A stretch of DNA of 37,154 bases from CAJBVG01 sp943360385 (GTDB taxonomy: Bacteria > Bacteroidota > Bacteroidia > Sphingobacteriales > Sphingobacteriaceae): assembly GCA_943360385.1 (NCBI GenBank), contig CALRIM020000006.1, positions 1 through 37,154 on the forward strand, read 5' to 3'. Both the position numbers and the translations under genes were made by a program. This document shows positions 8,186-16,509 of the stretch, piece after piece (position 1 is the stretch's first letter; every line of letters starts with the position of its first letter). The notes below the pieces were generated by a model. The model ran no database searches. It worked only from the letters and a program-made list of their open reading frames with translations, and was not told the origin of the DNA.

Positions 8186-9496
8186 TTATTCTTTAATTTC
8201 AAATATTTTGGGCTGCTCAAATCTGCATTCCCATTTAGTTAAATTCTTGTCCTTGTTTATCTCATTTATTGTGGTTGCAATAAGGTCTGTTGATTTACCC
8301 CAAAACTCTGTATCAAAATTAGAAACGTAATATTTAACCTTTTCAACCGAAATGTTTTTTATCTCTGCATTTGTTATGATGTCAATTATTTCTGCTTGAG
8401 TCTTAATTTCAATAAGCCCCCGTTCAATAAATTCATAACCATCACTTACACGTCCATTTTGAAAGTTCATATAATAACTTACTTTTTTACAGAGCGCTAT
8501 TTCCAAATGAATAGCTGAATCACCAACAACAAAACACTTGCAAGACGCGATGAATATTATTGGACTATCTTCAAATGGATTAGAGTACCCAACATTATTT
8601 TCTTTGCAGAATTGCTCCCAAAATACAATATCCGTCTGACCTGGATGGGGTCTTATCATAAAATTAATTTTGTTTTTAATAAGCATTAAAACAAAATTTA
8701 AAACCTTATCCTTATTGTCAGCCATATTTATGGCAATACCCAAATCAAAAGTATTAACTTCAGGTATCAAAGGTATATTATCAAAACGCGGAGAGCCACT
8801 TAAGAACACATCCGAAAAATGCTTTCTTCTGTTAGAGGTGTATTTATCTAAAGTCTCCTGTCCATCTAAAAAAACATAACTAAACTCAAGTGGAGGGAAG
8901 AGACTTGAAACAGAAGCATGCTGTGTGTAAATAGTTTTAATTCCAAATTTCTGTGCAGCTCTGAAGTAACTTCTCGGGAAAAAAACATGATCGTTTGCAA
9001 CTAAAAGAGACTTCGGCATGATTTTTTTTATATGTTTTAATGCATTACGATAAACACCAGGTGTATTCAAATAATCATCGAAATGAAAAATCATTGATTT
9101 TCGTTTAAATCCTTTTTGGAATAAAATATTAATTATGAGCAACGGCAGATTTATAAGAGACACCCACCCACAACCACGTGTATTAATTACGATATTATTC
9201 TTGCATTCAATTGGAAAATTTGATAGTACCAGAGCGTTAGGTAACTTTTGAATTAGATTTGATAAAGCTCGGTATTGATTTAATGAACAAATAACAATCA
9301 ATGTTTCAGTTCCATCTGGAAATTCCACCCTTTTTTCAAAAAGATTTAGTGATCGAAAACTATAATAAATCAATTTGGCGATTTTCACTAATACACTAGG
9401 GAAAGATGACTTTCCAATTATCACTCCTAACTCACCTGGGTAAAGCTCTTCAAAAGAACATTGATAATTTAGATCTTCATATCTATCTATTTTCAT
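8186..9496 (-). CDS. Putative GT-B glycosyltransferase of unassigned family
   Basis: I do not recognise this 436-residue protein with certainty. Visible elements are TQHAS (191-195), FLSGSPRFD (231-239) and RPHPGQ (282-287), followed by a D-x-A-I-H-L-E-I-A segment that fits a donor-binding E/H element. This set (xGxPRxD, then RPHP, then a conserved acidic helix) is reminiscent of CDP-glycerol/teichoic-acid-type and bacterial sialyltransferase-like GT-B enzymes, in which the HP motif contacts a CMP-type nucleotide. No signal peptide or clear membrane helix is seen. A nonulosonate-making cluster must have a transferase for CMP-legionaminic acid, and this is the only transferase in the window with such motifs, so it is the best candidate. 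That is inference; a transferase for another donor is possible. Confidence 0.45.
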   Translation of the reverse strand: MKIDRYEDLNYQCSFEELYPGELGVIIGKSSFPSVLVKIAKLIYYSFRSLNLFEKRVEFPDGTETLIVICSLNQYRALSNLIQKLPNALVLSNFPIECKNNIVINTRGCGWVSLINLPLLIINILFQKGFKRKSMIFHFDDYLNTPGVYRNALKHIKKIMPKSLLVANDHVFFPRSYFRAAQKFGIKTIYTQHASVSSLFPPLEFSYVFLDGQETLDKYTSNRRKHFSDVFLSGSPRFDNIPLIPEVNTFDLGIAINMADNKDKVLNFVLMLIKNKINFMIRPHPGQTDIVFWEQFCKENNVGYSNPFEDSPIIFIASCKCFVVGDSAIHLEIALCKKVSYYMNFQNGRVSDGYEFIERGLIEIKTQAEIIDIITNAEIKNISVEKVKYYVSNFDTEFWGKSTDLIATTINEINKDKNLTKWECRFEQPKIFEIKE

Positions 9497-9553
9497 AAAC
9501 CACTAATCAACTAAATTTTATGTAGTATAAAAAATATTCTTATAGCTATAATG

Positions 9554-10069
9554 TCAATCCGGCAATTTTATTTTCTTATACCTGATTAGTTTAGCTGGTA
9601 CACCGCCAACAATGGCAAAATCAGGGACATCCTTGGTAACTACAGAATTAGCCCCTATTATAGAATTATAACCAACTGTAACATTCGGTGAAATCAATAC
9701 ATTTGCACCAATCCATACCCCATCTTTTATAATAACACTACCAAATTTATCTTCCCTCTGATCAATAATATTAAAATCAGAATCAGCATTAGCGGATTGA
9801 GTCCAAATTTTAAACCAAGGTCCAATACTGCAATTATTACCAATCGAAACTTCGTAACCATGTGCTGATTGAATTAATGAGTGCCTTCCCAAATAACTAT
9901 TTTCCCCTAATGTAATTTTACCTTCTCCATAAAGCAATGAACTTTCACCATTAAACCGAAAGCTCCTATGAATATTGTATTTTCTCCTATAGTTGTCATA
10001 AACATGGTTATCATAAGAGTTTTTTAAAGTACAATATATTTTAGATAATATTCTATTAATAATTCTCAT
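9554..10069 (-). CDS. Left-handed beta-helix acyltransferase
   Basis: This 171-residue hexapeptide-repeat protein has turns such as GKITLGENSYLG, YEVSIGNNCSIG, VIIKDGVWIGANVLISPNVTVGYNSIIGANSVVTKDVP and the ending FAIVGGVPAKLIRYK. These are typical of the WcaF/CatB/NodL-like acetyltransferase superfamily. The start ATG overlaps the end of wzx by 14 bp. It probably acetylates a hydroxyl of the repeat unit; with the gene at 7657-8181 it makes two such enzymes flanking the unassigned transferase. The residue acylated and the timing (on nucleotide sugar or on lipid-linked unit) cannot be determined. Confidence 0.78.
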   Translation of the reverse strand: MRIINRILSKIYCTLKNSYDNHVYDNYRRKYNIHRSFRFNGESSLLYGEGKITLGENSYLGRHSLIQSAHGYEVSIGNNCSIGPWFKIWTQSANADSDFNIIDQREDKFGSVIIKDGVWIGANVLISPNVTVGYNSIIGANSVVTKDVPDFAIVGGVPAKLIRYKKIKLPD

Positions 10070-11333
10070 TACTCAATCTTTTTTTTATTAAAACACCCAA
10101 CCAAGGCAATTTGAAAATTGCATGGCTATAAATTGCAATAGCAATAAAAAATATAAAAAAACTAATACAAGTAGCATAAGCTGCACCAATTGTAGAATAC
10201 TTGGAAATTAAAATATAATTTAATCCTAAATTAATAATAACATTAAAAAAAGATAAATAAAACAATATCTTAGTTCGTTTTAAATAGAAAATTATATTCG
10301 CAAAAAGCAAGTACAACCCTTGAAAGAAATAACCAATTGTAATCCAAATCACAAATTTTGCTCCATCTGAAAATTTAGGGTCAATAAACCATTTAAATAT
10401 ATACGGAGTAATTATCCATACAAAAAAAACTGATAATATTAAAAAAACAACGAACATCAAATACACTTTAACAACCTTTAATTTTGCTTCATATGTATTT
10501 TGTTCAAATAATTCATAACTAAACGGTACAATGGCATTAACAAATGAAGCGCACAAAATTGAGATTGCAGAGCCTAAAACATACGCTAAATTATAAATCC
10601 CCAATTGTTCTTTCCCTGCAAAATAATCAATAAAGAATCTGTCTGACATGTTTATAACTAAACTTCCAATTACATGTGGAATAAGTGGCAAACCAAAAAT
10701 GAGTGAATCTCTAATATTAACTCTACTAAAATCCTTTACAATTAAATTTCTTTTTTTTGACAGGATATACAATGCAATTAAAAAAAAAATCAAGCCTGAT
10801 GCATATTGTCCAATCAACCTGCCTTGATACCCCAATTTAAATAATATAACTAATGATAATGAAAGTCCAATATTTAATAGGGACCATAAAAGGCTAAAGG
10901 TTATATATTTTGCTGCTTCATTTTTAATTTGATAATCAGTCAATAAGGATGAGTTAAAAAACGATAGGAAACAAAAAAGTGGTATAAAAAAAATCCAAAT
11001 AAAAGGTACTCCCAAATAACTTTCTAGTGGAGAATGAAATACAAATACAAGAAAAGCAAGAAATATGCTTATAATAAATGGTGGTATAATGGCTGAAGTA
11101 AAATAACTAGGATAATTTTCTCTCTCTCCTTTGAAATATGCTACAGAAACAGCACCTTGAACTCCTAGAGTTATCAATGGCAAACCAAAGCTAATGATTG
11201 ATGATAAAAGGGCTAGCACCCCAAAATCTTTTGTGCTCAAATAAAATGTAAATATTGGAAGTAAAAAAAAAGCGATTCCTCTTTCTATAATTGATGCAAC
11301 AGTATATAACGAAAACGATTTTAAAAATTTCAT
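10056..11333 (-). CDS. wzx: Repeat-unit flippase (Wzx, MOP superfamily)
   Basis: This 425-residue protein has about twelve hydrophobic membrane segments from end to end. The N-terminal half has the arrangement of polysaccharide flippases: SLYTVASIIERGIAFFLLPIFT, then STKDFGVLALLSSI. The middle has SDRFFIDYFAGKEQLGIYNLAY, a stretch strongly typical of Wzx proteins. Role: moves the undecaprenyl-diphosphate-linked repeat unit from cytoplasmic to periplasmic face of the inner membrane. It is the first gene of the assembly block after a 99-bp gap. The length and topology fit well, and the presence of Wzy and Wzz in the same locus defines a Wzx/Wzy-dependent pathway. Confidence 0.88.
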   Translation of the reverse strand: MKFLKSFSLYTVASIIERGIAFFLLPIFTFYLSTKDFGVLALLSSIISFGLPLITLGVQGAVSVAYFKGERENYPSYFTSAIIPPFIISIFLAFLVFVFHSPLESYLGVPFIWIFFIPLFCFLSFFNSSLLTDYQIKNEAAKYITFSLLWSLLNIGLSLSLVILFKLGYQGRLIGQYASGLIFFLIALYILSKKRNLIVKDFSRVNIRDSLIFGLPLIPHVIGSLVINMSDRFFIDYFAGKEQLGIYNLAYVLGSAISILCASFVNAIVPFSYELFEQNTYEAKLKVVKVYLMFVVFLILSVFFVWIITPYIFKWFIDPKFSDGAKFVIWITIGYFFQGLYLLFANIIFYLKRTKILFYLSFFNVIINLGLNYILISKYSTIGAAYATCISFFIFFIAIAIYSHAIFKLPWLGVLIKKRLSNENY

Positions 11334-11432
11334 GTAAGAATTTACATTTTTGGGGTAAAAAATAACTGAAAAAACCTATCCAATTCAGAATATGTTCTTC
11401 CAGTTATATTGTAGATTTAGTGGAATTTATAT

Positions 11433-12611
11433 TTAATCTTCTAAACCCGTACCAGCAACATTGTGTTTTAGCCTCCAATTACCACTCTCGTCTTTGCCCC
11501 AAAGGTGTGGAGACCGCCAGCTGTCAACTTGCTCGTGGAAATAGTCCTCCGTAATCCCACAATATTCAAGGAAAATTTTAAAATATTTTTCTGGAAATTC
11601 CCCATCAAATTTATTAACTAATGCAACACCCTCTTCTCGCAAGATATGACCATCCCTTATCTCATGTGCAGTATCTGATGTACATCTTCCAAGACCAAAC
11701 TTAATATGAGCCAAATAATAATGGAAGCCATCTATCTTATCATCTAAAGAAGCGTACTTAGAATAAGTACCTTCACTCCTAACCGGATTAGCTTCAAAAC
11801 CTGTATTTTTCACGCAATAATAATAATTTTCCTGAGGCACCCATTTTTTATAGTATCCATAAAAATGTATTTCAGCTTTTAAGGCATCTAATTTTTCAAG
11901 TGGTGGTGGCATATAAGGTTTAATATCATTTTCACTAACTCCATATTTTACAAGATCTTCGGGTCCTAATCCTGAGAAATAATGTTTCTTTTGATCTCCT
12001 TTATAATCTCTTGTAGGACTAAATGCATTTTTCATGTCCCCCCCATATTCCACTTCTCCATTTTCACCATACATAACTAATGGGATATCATACTGAACTG
12101 CCATTTGCAAAGGAAAGTTTGCTTGCCCATAAATAAACGGTTGGAATGGATCTCCCAAAATCTCAAAAGACAATTTAGTCAATTTCCGATGAGTAATGCC
12201 AGCTGGTGATCCAAGTACATTTGCCAAATCACCAACCCTAATCATCTCATGAAGATTTTTAAATCCTATTTCTGTATAAATATGAGGGGCCCATGTTACC
12301 GTTAATGGATTCATTCCATATTTATGTTTAAGTTCATGAGCAATATATGCCGCATCTTTTCCACCACTACAAGGTACTACAACATCGTATCTACCATCAT
12401 TTCTCCTGTGTCGATCCAAAAGAGTCATTAACTCCTTTTCTCTTTCAGACCAATCAATCTTATGCTGTTTAAATTCGGCAAAATTACATGCTGAACAAAC
12501 ACCATTCTCATCAAAAGTGATTCTTGGTCTCTGGTTTGAAATCGTACATTTAACACAAAACTTAACTTCGCTTGGCAAGTTGTAACGTTCCTGAGTATTT
12601 TTATTTTCCAT
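11433..12611 (-). CDS. N-acetyl sugar amidotransferase, module B (PseA/LegA-like)
   Basis: This 392-residue PP-loop protein has an intact N-terminal cysteine set (C19-x-x-C22 and C39-x-x-C42, in the FCVKC...GVCSAC pattern) and the ATP loop CSGGKD at 81-86. It is therefore a canonical N-acetyl sugar amidotransferase, unlike the module A paralogue, which has lost three of the cysteines and reads SGGLDS. In Campylobacter flagellin glycosylation, PseA-type enzymes convert an acetamido group of a nonulosonic acid to acetamidino. Here the gene ends the legionaminic acid block (4 bp after its HisH, which follows HisF and the CMP-sugar synthase legF), so a Leg5Ac7Am or Leg5Am7Ac type product is expected. 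Which nitrogen is modified cannot be read from the sequence. The ATG at 12609-12611 is well placed. Confidence 0.88.
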   Translation of the reverse strand: MENKNTQERYNLPSEVKFCVKCTISNQRPRITFDENGVCSACNFAEFKQHKIDWSEREKELMTLLDRHRRNDGRYDVVVPCSGGKDAAYIAHELKHKYGMNPLTVTWAPHIYTEIGFKNLHEMIRVGDLANVLGSPAGITHRKLTKLSFEILGDPFQPFIYGQANFPLQMAVQYDIPLVMYGENGEVEYGGDMKNAFSPTRDYKGDQKKHYFSGLGPEDLVKYGVSENDIKPYMPPPLEKLDALKAEIHFYGYYKKWVPQENYYYCVKNTGFEANPVRSEGTYSKYASLDDKIDGFHYYLAHIKFGLGRCTSDTAHEIRDGHILREEGVALVNKFDGEFPEKYFKIFLEYCGITEDYFHEQVDSWRSPHLWGKDESGNWRLKHNVAGTGLED

Positions 12612-12615
12612 TTTT

Positions 12616-13260
12616 TTAAAGTTTCAAAAAATTATTGTATATTGATAGTCCTTTTTCACTGCTTTTTTCGGGATGAAATTGAAATCCAAAAACATTCCCT
12701 TTTTGTACAGATGAACAGTATGTTAAATCTTGATAATTAGTTTGACTTAAAATATTATCTTCATTTTTAGGGACTGCATAATAAGAATGAATAAAGTACA
12801 TAAAATCTTTATTTTCTATTTCATGAAGAGGCGATTTCCTCCACTTGTCAAATGAGTTATCTAAAAATAATTTATTCCATCCAATATGCGGCACTCTGAC
12901 TTTTATACCATTAATCGTTTTCGGAAATCTAATTATTTTCCCATCAACTAAGCCCAAACCTTTATTAGCACCAAATTCTTCACTTTCGTCAAAAAGAAGT
13001 TGCATCCCTAAACATACACCCATCAAAAAGTTCCCCTTGTTTACAAATGCTTTTATAGGCTCTATTAAATCTTTTTTATCTAGTTCATCCATTGCCACCT
13101 TAAAGGCTCCAACTCCAGGTAAGATTAGTGAGTCTGCAGACAAGATATCCTCTGGTTGGGAAGATATTATTGGATTAAATCCAACATGCACACATGCTTG
13201 ATTTATACTATAGAGGTTACCATGACCATAATCAACAATTACAACTTTCTTTTTGCTCAT
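12616..13260 (-). CDS. hisH: HisH-like glutamine amidotransferase, module B
   Basis: From the ATG at 13258-13260 the product is 214 residues (MSKKKVVIVDYGHGN). An upstream TTG at 13270-13272 would overlap hisF and is less likely. The triad is complete: Cys83 in GVCLGMQ, His196 and Glu198 in FHPEKS. It should release ammonia from glutamine for its HisF partner and the amidotransferase immediately downstream. The sequence differs clearly from the module A copy at 1913-2527, so the two are not a recent duplication within the locus. Spacing is 2 bp from hisF and 4 bp to the amidotransferase, so the three genes form one coupled unit. Confidence 0.9.
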   Translation of the reverse strand: MSKKKVVIVDYGHGNLYSINQACVHVGFNPIISSQPEDILSADSLILPGVGAFKVAMDELDKKDLIEPIKAFVNKGNFLMGVCLGMQLLFDESEEFGANKGLGLVDGKIIRFPKTINGIKVRVPHIGWNKLFLDNSFDKWRKSPLHEIENKDFMYFIHSYYAVPKNEDNILSQTNYQDLTYCSSVQKGNVFGFQFHPEKSSEKGLSIYNNFLKL

Positions 13261-13262
13261 AG

Positions 13263-14108
13263 TTATCTGCAATAAATTAATTTAGAATGTAAGAAATCTT
13301 TAAGATCCGACAAACTGAAGCTGCTGGAATTAATACCTTGTTCGCCACTCAAAAGAAAATCAATATTGCCTTCTTTTCTATTTTCAGTTTCAACAACAAA
13401 ATTCTTAAGCGCTTCATAATGTAATGATGATCCTAAGGCAACAGCATCTGCCATGTTCAATTCCAAAAAATCTTTAACATGTTCTTTAGAACCAATTCCT
13501 CCGTGAGCAATAACAGGTAACGATACTGCTGAGTAAATGCTATTTATAAGCTCAATATCTAACCCCTTACCTGTTCCCTCTTTATCGACAGAGGTAATTA
13601 CAATCTCTCCTGCACCTAAAGCTTCTACTTTTTTTGCCCATTCAACAACCTCAACGCCGGTAAACTCTCTTCCATTATCAATAAAGGCATAATACTTACC
13701 ATCAGGATTTTTTATCGCTTCTATTGCAACTACAATTGTTGAACTTCCAAATTCCAAAGATGCTTCTTTAATGAAATCTGGACGTTTTATAGCTGCCGTA
13801 TTTATAGAAACCTTATCAGCCCCAACACGTAACATTGACTTTATATCGTTCAAGTTCCTTATACCTCCTCCAACAGTAATTGGTATAAATATTTGCTTAG
13901 CCGTTTCAGAAATAATCTCATGTAAACTATTCCTATCATATAGAGAAGCAACAACATCCATAAACATTAATTCATCAGCTCCTTGTTCATAATAATATTG
14001 AGCAAAATCAGATGGCTTTCCTAATACTCTTAAGCCTTCCAAATGTATCCCCTTAACTAAATTAGGTCCTTTAATATCCAACCTGGGAATTATTCTTGCT
14101 GTTTTCAT
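13263..14108 (-). CDS. hisF: HisF-like subunit, module B
   Basis: This 281-residue HisF homologue is longer than usual by about 25 residues at the C-terminus. Catalytic Asp11 is kept (RIIPRLDIKG), but the position equal to Asp130 of HisF is Glu (VVAIEA, residues 126-131). This is the reverse of the module A copy, which has Leu11 and Asp130. The phosphate-binding glycines (TVGGGI, AHGGIGS) are present. It should form a HisH-HisF-type complex that feeds ammonia to the adjacent sugar amidotransferase. The gene begins directly at the legF stop (14109), linking amidination to CMP-legionaminate synthesis. A genuine histidine role is unlikely given the E130 substitution and the absence of other his genes, but was not tested. 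Confidence 0.85.
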   Translation of the reverse strand: MKTARIIPRLDIKGPNLVKGIHLEGLRVLGKPSDFAQYYYEQGADELMFMDVVASLYDRNSLHEIISETAKQIFIPITVGGGIRNLNDIKSMLRVGADKVSINTAAIKRPDFIKEASLEFGSSTIVVAIEAIKNPDGKYYAFIDNGREFTGVEVVEWAKKVEALGAGEIVITSVDKEGTGKGLDIELINSIYSAVSLPVIAHGGIGSKEHVKDFLELNMADAVALGSSLHYEALKNFVVETENRKEGNIDFLLSGEQGINSSSFSLSDLKDFLHSKLIYCR

Positions 14109-14792
14109 CTATTGATTATTCAAATAAAATTCTGCTAAACTCCAGTCTGCAAAAGTATCAATATCAACACTTCTTTCTTCCGGCATTATACTTTTTTTTA
14201 TGTTTTTAAATCCACTAATTGATGACCTTTTTATCGCGTTTACATTAATAAGATACATAGAACCATTAAATGCAAAAACTGTAGGGGCATCTTGCCTTCT
14301 TTGAAAGTTACCTTCTTTGCTTTTTTGAAGAAAACCATCGGCTTTTTCTTCAAAAAGTGAAAAATATGGATTTTCTTTAGAAAGTTTAACACTCACTACC
14401 ATCTCCGTTTCTTCATCATAAATCTCAATCAAATTATAGAAATCTTCTTGCACTCTGAATGGTGAGGTGGGTTGCAAAAGCAATATAGCATCGAATATCT
14501 TTCCCTTTTTCTCATAAAAGGTAAGAGCATGTATTATTACATCATAAGATGTTGCGGTATCTGTTGCTAATTCTTCAGGTCTTCTAAATGGAACAGTAGT
14601 TCCTAATTGTTGTGCAATAGCAATTACGTCGTCATCATTAGTGGTAACACATAATTCATCACCTTCTTTTAAATTTCTTAACGCAAACTCTATGCTGTAT
14701 TGCACAAGAGGCTTACCTCCCAATAATTTTGTGTTTTTCCCAGGTAATCCTTTAGATCCAGCTCTTGCGGGTATGATGTAAAGTATCCTCAT
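14109..14792 (-). CDS. legF: CMP-nonulosonate (legionaminate) cytidylyltransferase
   Basis: This 227-residue NeuA/LegF-type enzyme has the CTP-binding P-loop-like PARAGSKGLPGKN at 8-20, LLQPTSPFR near 115-123 and DIDTFADW near the C-terminus, the metal- and sugar-binding elements of CMP-sialate synthetases. It is the length of single-domain LegF/PtmB. The reaction joins CTP and the nonulosonic acid made by LegI to give CMP-Leg. Pseudaminic or neuraminic acid could be the substrate by family alone; the accompanying ptmE, legB and legC point to legionaminic acid. Its start overlaps the ptmE stop by 4 bp (ATGA). Confidence 0.87.
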   Translation of the reverse strand: MRILYIIPARAGSKGLPGKNTKLLGGKPLVQYSIEFALRNLKEGDELCVTTNDDDVIAIAQQLGTTVPFRRPEELATDTATSYDVIIHALTFYEKKGKIFDAILLLQPTSPFRVQEDFYNLIEIYDEETEMVVSVKLSKENPYFSLFEEKADGFLQKSKEGNFQRRQDAPTVFAFNGSMYLINVNAIKRSSISGFKNIKKSIMPEERSVDIDTFADWSLAEFYLNNQ

Positions 14793-15841
14793 TTAAACGA
14801 TACATGTTTAATGTCAATTTGAGCCTTTTCATAATCTTCATGTTTGCCAATGTCTAACCAATATCCCGCAAATTGATATGATATTACTTTAGAATTATTT
14901 TTTATAAGATTTTCCATGAGATCGGTAGCATTAAAAAAAGTATTAGCTGGTATGCTTTCCAATACTTTCCTTTTCATTAGGTAAACACCACCATTTGAAT
15001 AATATGTATAGGTGGGTTTTTCTTTAAAACTTTTCACTTTTCTATCTGAAGTTTCTAAAACTGCATAAGGAATATTTACTTGATATGGAATGCTAAGAAC
15101 AGCCAAATCTGCGTCTTCTTCAATAAACTCTATGAAGAACTGTTCATAATCAATATTTGTAAGAAGATCTGAATTTGTTACCAACACATAATCATGCTTA
15201 AAATTCTTAATTTTTGAAATAGCACCAATTGTCCCTAATGGCTCATCTTCCCAAACATATTCTATTTCAATATTTTTTTTTTGCCCATTACCAAAATGAC
15301 TTTCAATCTGTTCCCCTAGGTAATTCACACAAACCCAAAAATCATCAATTCCATAAAGAGCCAAACGATCAACATTATGTTCCATAATTGCTTTATCGCC
15401 AACTTTTAAGAGAGGCTTGGGAACAAAGTCTGTAAATGGTTGTAATCTTTGCCCTCTGCCACCCGCCATAATAACAGCATCAATCGGCAAGTATGATCTA
15501 AGATTTCTAAAATTGATGATGTTAACCACCCTATGAGAATCATCCAATACAGGTACAATTCGAAATTCTTCTTTCCTGTATTCTATGATCTTTTGAATAT
15601 CATTTTCACCTTTGGTAATATATTTAGGGTTCTTCTCTATGATATCATCTACTAGATTATCTGCACCAAATCCTCTGATTAGGCCTCTTCTTACATCACC
15701 ATCCGTAAGGGCTCCTAAAAGTTTATCGTCTGAATCTACTACGAATAGTATAACATCACTGCCCAATTCGTTCAGTTTCTTCAACGCCTCTTTGATAGGG
15801 CTTTGTGTTCGAATTAAATGTTTCTTAAAATCGATGATCAT
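14789..15841 (-). CDS. ptmE: GlcN-1-phosphate guanylyltransferase with CBS pair (PtmE)
   Basis: This 350-residue fusion has two CBS motifs in residues 1-115 (for example LLGALTDGDVRRGLIRG) followed by a nucleotidyltransferase domain beginning VIMAGGRGQRLQPFT near 124, with KPLLKVG downstream. This domain order is that of Campylobacter PtmE, which makes GDP-GlcN from GlcN-1-P and GTP and so routes legionaminic acid through GDP-linked intermediates rather than UDP. The CBS pair may sense a nucleotide. The gene overlaps both neighbours by 4 bp. Presence of ptmE is the best evidence in the window that legB, legC, legH and legG act on GDP-sugars. The nucleotide preference itself cannot be proved from the sequence. 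Confidence 0.87.
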   Translation of the reverse strand: MIIDFKKHLIRTQSPIKEALKKLNELGSDVILFVVDSDDKLLGALTDGDVRRGLIRGFGADNLVDDIIEKNPKYITKGENDIQKIIEYRKEEFRIVPVLDDSHRVVNIINFRNLRSYLPIDAVIMAGGRGQRLQPFTDFVPKPLLKVGDKAIMEHNVDRLALYGIDDFWVCVNYLGEQIESHFGNGQKKNIEIEYVWEDEPLGTIGAISKIKNFKHDYVLVTNSDLLTNIDYEQFFIEFIEEDADLAVLSIPYQVNIPYAVLETSDRKVKSFKEKPTYTYYSNGGVYLMKRKVLESIPANTFFNATDLMENLIKNNSKVISYQFAGYWLDIGKHEDYEKAQIDIKHVSFK

Positions 15842-16509
15842 TTTTCAATATACTTTAGTAATTGAAAAGCTTCTGCATATTCCACACCTACACTAGCTCC
15901 CCTAAAAGTAGCTAATGCTTCCATATTTCTCAAGCTTCTTGGAAAAGGATGTTCTCCTAATTCGGATTCATATATACTCATAATTTCTAATTTCCTTTTT
16001 AAATATGGAGTAATGTCAACGTAATAATTTGGCTGGAAAACTTTTTCAGGTAAAATTGGAGCAAATTCTGTTTCAGAAATACATTCATACATTAATACTA
16101 ACTTAATAAATGGATATCTAAACGATTTCGTGCATGCCATTACAGCATCAAACACTATTCTATGGTCTGAATGAGCATCAGATCGGTTTAAGCAATACAC
16201 CACTTCAGGTTTAGTTTCTGAAAATATATCTGAAATTTCAGGAACGAGTTTCATAAGTGAACTTGAAGAAAGATTTGTAGTGGGATAATTTAATTGAAAA
16301 TATTTTTTCACCCCAAGACATTCTGCAACATCTACAATTTCCTGATGACGAGATTCAATTCTTTCTAAACTAAATCCAAATTCTTCAAAAACATCTGTCA
16401 CAATGATCCAATAAATATTATCCCCGTTTTGTTTATGCTTAAGGATTGTCCCACCTGCTCCAATTACTTCATCATCGGGATGTGCGGAAATTATAACAAT
16501 ATTTTTCAT
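15838..16509 (-). CDS. PIG-L/LmbE family N-deacetylase
   Basis: This 223-residue zinc deacetylase has the two family motifs, AHPDDE at 9-14 and DAHSDH at 111-116. These supply the metal ligands and the catalytic Asp. Relatives remove acetyl groups from GlcNAc moieties (PIG-L, MshB, BshB). No such step is needed in the standard legionaminic acid route, so its presence between legG and ptmE is notable. It could free one amine of the legionaminic acid or an intermediate so that another acyl group can be put on, perhaps by the GNAT protein at 17682-18623. Alternatively it could produce GlcN-type precursors. The family call is firm; the substrate is inference. Confidence 0.87.
   Translation of the reverse strand: MKNIVIISAHPDDEVIGAGGTILKHKQNGDNIYWIIVTDVFEEFGFSLERIESRHQEIVDVAECLGVKKYFQLNYPTTNLSSSSLMKLVPEISDIFSETKPEVVYCLNRSDAHSDHRIVFDAVMACTKSFRYPFIKLVLMYECISETEFAPILPEKVFQPNYYVDITPYLKRKLEIMSIYESELGEHPFPRSLRNMEALATFRGASVGVEYAEAFQLLKYIEK

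Noticed and set aside
11334..11432. A possible promoter or terminator between the module B amidotransferase and wzx
   Set aside because: The 99-bp gap shows no convincing hairpin with a T-run and no clear TTTG/TAnnTTTG pair on the minus strand.
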